The notes under the pieces: generated by a model
Told to the model about the DNA's origin: nothing
Database searches by the model: none
The model's input: the letters and a program-made list of their open reading frames with translations, nothing else
In this document: positions 12,127 to 13,859 of the stretch, piece by piece
Position numbering within the stretch: position 1 is the stretch's first letter
Layout of the letters: the number at the start of each line of letters is the position of its first letter
Translations under genes and position numbers: made by a program
Assembly (NCBI GenBank): GCA_031282605.1
Contig: JAITDK010000035.1
Location: forward strand, 1-13,859
DNA: 13,859 nucleotides
Reading direction: 5' to 3'
Source of the DNA: Oscillospiraceae bacterium
GTDB taxonomy: Bacteria; Bacillota; Clostridia; Christensenellales; Aristaeellaceae

Positions 12127-13859
12127 ATGAATAGGATACGTCCCCTCGACCCCGCGGTTGTCAACCTGATCGCGGCGGGCGAGGTCGTCGAGCGTCCCGC
12201 GCTGGCGATAAAGGAACTGGTCGAGAACAGCCTGGATGCGGCGGCACGCGGTATCACGGTCGAACTGCGCGACGGCGGGCTGTCATACTTCCGCGTGACC
12301 GACAACGGCGTGGGCATCCCGCGTGAGGAATTGGCGCTGGCGTTCGCGCGTTCGGCGACAAGCAAGCTGCGCGCGGCGGAGGACTTGACCGGCATCGCGA
12401 CGATGGGGTTCAGGGGCGAGGCGCTGGCGTCTATCGCGGCGGTGTCCAAGGTGACGCTGACCTCGCGGACGCGCGGCGAGGATTCGGGCGCGGCCATCGT
12501 CGTGGAAGGCGGGCGCATTGAGGCGGTGAGGGACGCGGCCAGCCCTGAGGGTACGACGGTCGTCGTAAAGGATATATTCTATAACGTACCCGCGCGCCGC
12601 AAATTCCTCAAGAAACCCATCGTCGAGACGGCTTACGCGACGGATTGGATAATCAAGCTGGCGGCGGCGTGGCCGGACGTATCCGTCCGATTGATCAATC
12701 AAGGCCGCCAGACGTTCCGCAGCGCCGGCGATGGCAGCGCGCGCGGGGCGCTGGCCGCGGCGTGGGGGCTGGAAACATCGGAGCGGATGATACCCGTCAA
12801 GGGCATAGCGGCTGGATGTGTGGTAGAGGGGTTTGTCGGCGTGGGTGAGGACGCGCGGTATGGCCGCGCGCAGCAATGGTTGTTCCTGAATCGACGGGCG
12901 GTGCGCGCGTCCGCGCTGTCCGACGCCGTCGAACTGGCGTGCCGCGAGCGCGTCCTGATAGGCCGCTCGCCCATATTCGCACTCTGGCTGACGATGGATT
13001 ACGCCGCCGTCGACGTGAATGTTCATCCGAACAAACTGGAGGTGCGCTTCGGCGACGAACGCGCGATATGCGAGGGGATCGTCGATCTTGTCGCGGACGC
13101 GTTAAGGCGGAGTGAATCGGCGGCGGTTTCGGTTAGCGCGATGGCCGTTGAATCGCCGTTCGCAGGTAACTCTAAGCTGATTGAACCCGCGCCGATTGAC
13201 ACGGCTGGAACGCTGCGCGATAGCTCCGCGCAGCCGGCGTCGGACAATGTTAGTCAATCGTCTCCGATTGTTTCGTCGGCGATTACGCCCGTCCAGCCGC
13301 GCGGCGGCGTCGTCGAGGATGACCCGTCCACGCCGCTGACCGACAAGGCGCGCGACTCCGCCGTGCCGGATACGTCGATCAAGCCCGCTGTTATCGAAAC
13401 CGAGCAGCAATCGCTGGTAGACGAACGCGCCGAAACCGAAGCCTGCCGACCGTTCCGCGTCTTCGGCGCGGCGTTCAACCAATACATCCTCGTCGAGCAG
13501 GGCGAGGCGCTGTTCCTGATCGATCAACATGCCGCGCACGAGCGGTTCTTGTACGATAGGTTTATGGCCGCGCTGGATACGGGCAGCGCGTCGCAGCCGA
13601 TGCTGTCGCCGCTGACGGTAGAGCTGTCTCATCGCGAAGCCGCGCTTATCGAGGCTCACGCAGCTGTAGTCGCGCAGGCGGGTTTCACGGTGGAACCGTT
13701 CGGCGAACGCGCGATCCGGGTCACGTCGGTTCCGATGGTGATGGGCGCGCCGGCGCCGGAATTGATCCGCGCGGTTATAGACGCGCTGGATGAATTCGCC
13801 GAGCTGCCGACCGCGCGTAAGCGGCGCGACAGCCTCATCCAGCTCTCGTGCAAGAGGGC
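12127..13859 (+). CDS. mutL: DNA mismatch repair protein MutL, nicking-type, cut at its C-terminus by the window end
   Basis: 577 codons are visible; the frame is open to the window end. The GHKL ATPase spans about 1-330: motif I with Glu33/Asn34/Asp37 (ELVENSLDA), motif II DNGVGI (59-64), RSATSK (75-80), GFRGEALASI (94-103). NVHPNKLEVRF and LFLNRRAV mark the transducer domain. A variable, acidic, Ser/Pro-rich linker covers about 335-437. The C-terminal endonuclease domain carries DQHAAHERF from Asp466, the metal-binding motif of MutLs that nick DNA themselves in species lacking MutH. QPMLSP (490-495) sits where Bacillus MutL has its beta-clamp-binding QEMIVP. The last visible stretch, LIQLSCK, is the start of the conserved Ser/Ala-Cys-Lys motif. 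The start ATG has a modest AGGAT site 6 nt upstream. It acts with MutS from the gene before it. Confidence 0.97.
   Translation, partial: MNRIRPLDPAVVNLIAAGEVVERPALAIKELVENSLDAAARGITVELRDGGLSYFRVTDNGVGIPREELALAFARSATSKLRAAEDLTGIATMGFRGEALASIAAVSKVTLTSRTRGEDSGAAIVVEGGRIEAVRDAASPEGTTVVVKDIFYNVPARRKFLKKPIVETAYATDWIIKLAAAWPDVSVRLINQGRQTFRSAGDGSARGALAAAWGLETSERMIPVKGIAAGCVVEGFVGVGEDARYGRAQQWLFLNRRAVRASALSDAVELACRERVLIGRSPIFALWLTMDYAAVDVNVHPNKLEVRFGDERAICEGIVDLVADALRRSESAAVSVSAMAVESPFAGNSKLIEPAPIDTAGTLRDSSAQPASDNVSQSSPIVSSAITPVQPRGGVVEDDPSTPLTDKARDSAVPDTSIKPAVIETEQQSLVDERAETEACRPFRVFGAAFNQYILVEQGEALFLIDQHAAHERFLYDRFMAALDTGSASQPMLSPLTVELSHREAALIEAHAAVVAQAGFTVEPFGERAIRVTSVPMVMGAPAPELIRAVIDALDEFAELPTARKRRDSLIQLSCKR

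Noticed and set aside
1..13859. Defence, toxin-antitoxin, transposase or tRNA/rRNA genes
   Set aside because: No supporting motifs, inverted-repeat ends or cloverleaf patterns were seen on either strand.

Overview
The window looks like a chromosomal segment of a GC-rich, spore-forming Bacillota, most likely a Clostridia-type lineage. Three signs support this. First, there are collagen-like proteins of the BclA/exosporium type behind a sigma-K-like promoter. Second, a radical SAM (TIGR03960) gene, a DUF2344 gene and an RNase E/G gene form the trio usual in clostridia. Third, a miaB - ylbF/ymcA-type - mutS - mutL block matches the ymcB-ymcA-(cotE)-mutS-mutL neighbourhood of Bacillus. The exact taxon cannot be read from this sequence. 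ATA isoleucine and AGG arginine codons appear often for so GC-rich a genome.

Left part (1-3760, minus strand): an accessory spore-surface region. It begins with the 5' end of an unrecognised Tyr/Gly/Pro-rich protein (1-218). A short non-coding stretch follows, with a 20-bp perfect palindrome and a very strong hairpin plus U-tract. Next is an intact 597-residue collagen-like protein (476-2269) with N-terminal leader, 35 uninterrupted Gly-X-Y triplets, Pro-rich hinge, Asp/Cys-rich linker, BclA/C1q-like domain and conserved tail. Immediately upstream lies a tandem duplicate of the whole unit (about 2493-3760, including promoter and 3' flank). In this copy the start codon, ribosome site, about 40 leader residues and nearly all of the collagen stalk are lost. 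Its C-terminal domain is still a clean 308-codon frame. It begins at a GTG that overlaps the end of the leftover leader frame and sits behind a good ribosome site made from former collagen codons.

Right part (3777-13859, plus strand): a compact housekeeping operon starting from a sigma-A-type promoter at 3777-3804. Gene order is radical SAM protein, DUF2344 protein, RNase G (rng), tRNA methylthiotransferase (miaB), YlbF-family protein with a Cys-rich tail, mutS, and mutL (cut by the window end). Most genes overlap or lie within about 30 bp, so co-transcription is likely. The operon joins RNA processing (RNase G and a relative of the RNase Y-modulating Y-complex), tRNA modification (MiaB) and mismatch repair (MutS/MutL with a nicking-type endonuclease motif).

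The most interesting item is the duplicated collagen-like gene. The stalk-less copy may be a pseudogene, or a newly split gene whose globular domain is made by translational coupling. No defence system, CRISPR array, transposase or tRNA/rRNA gene was seen.
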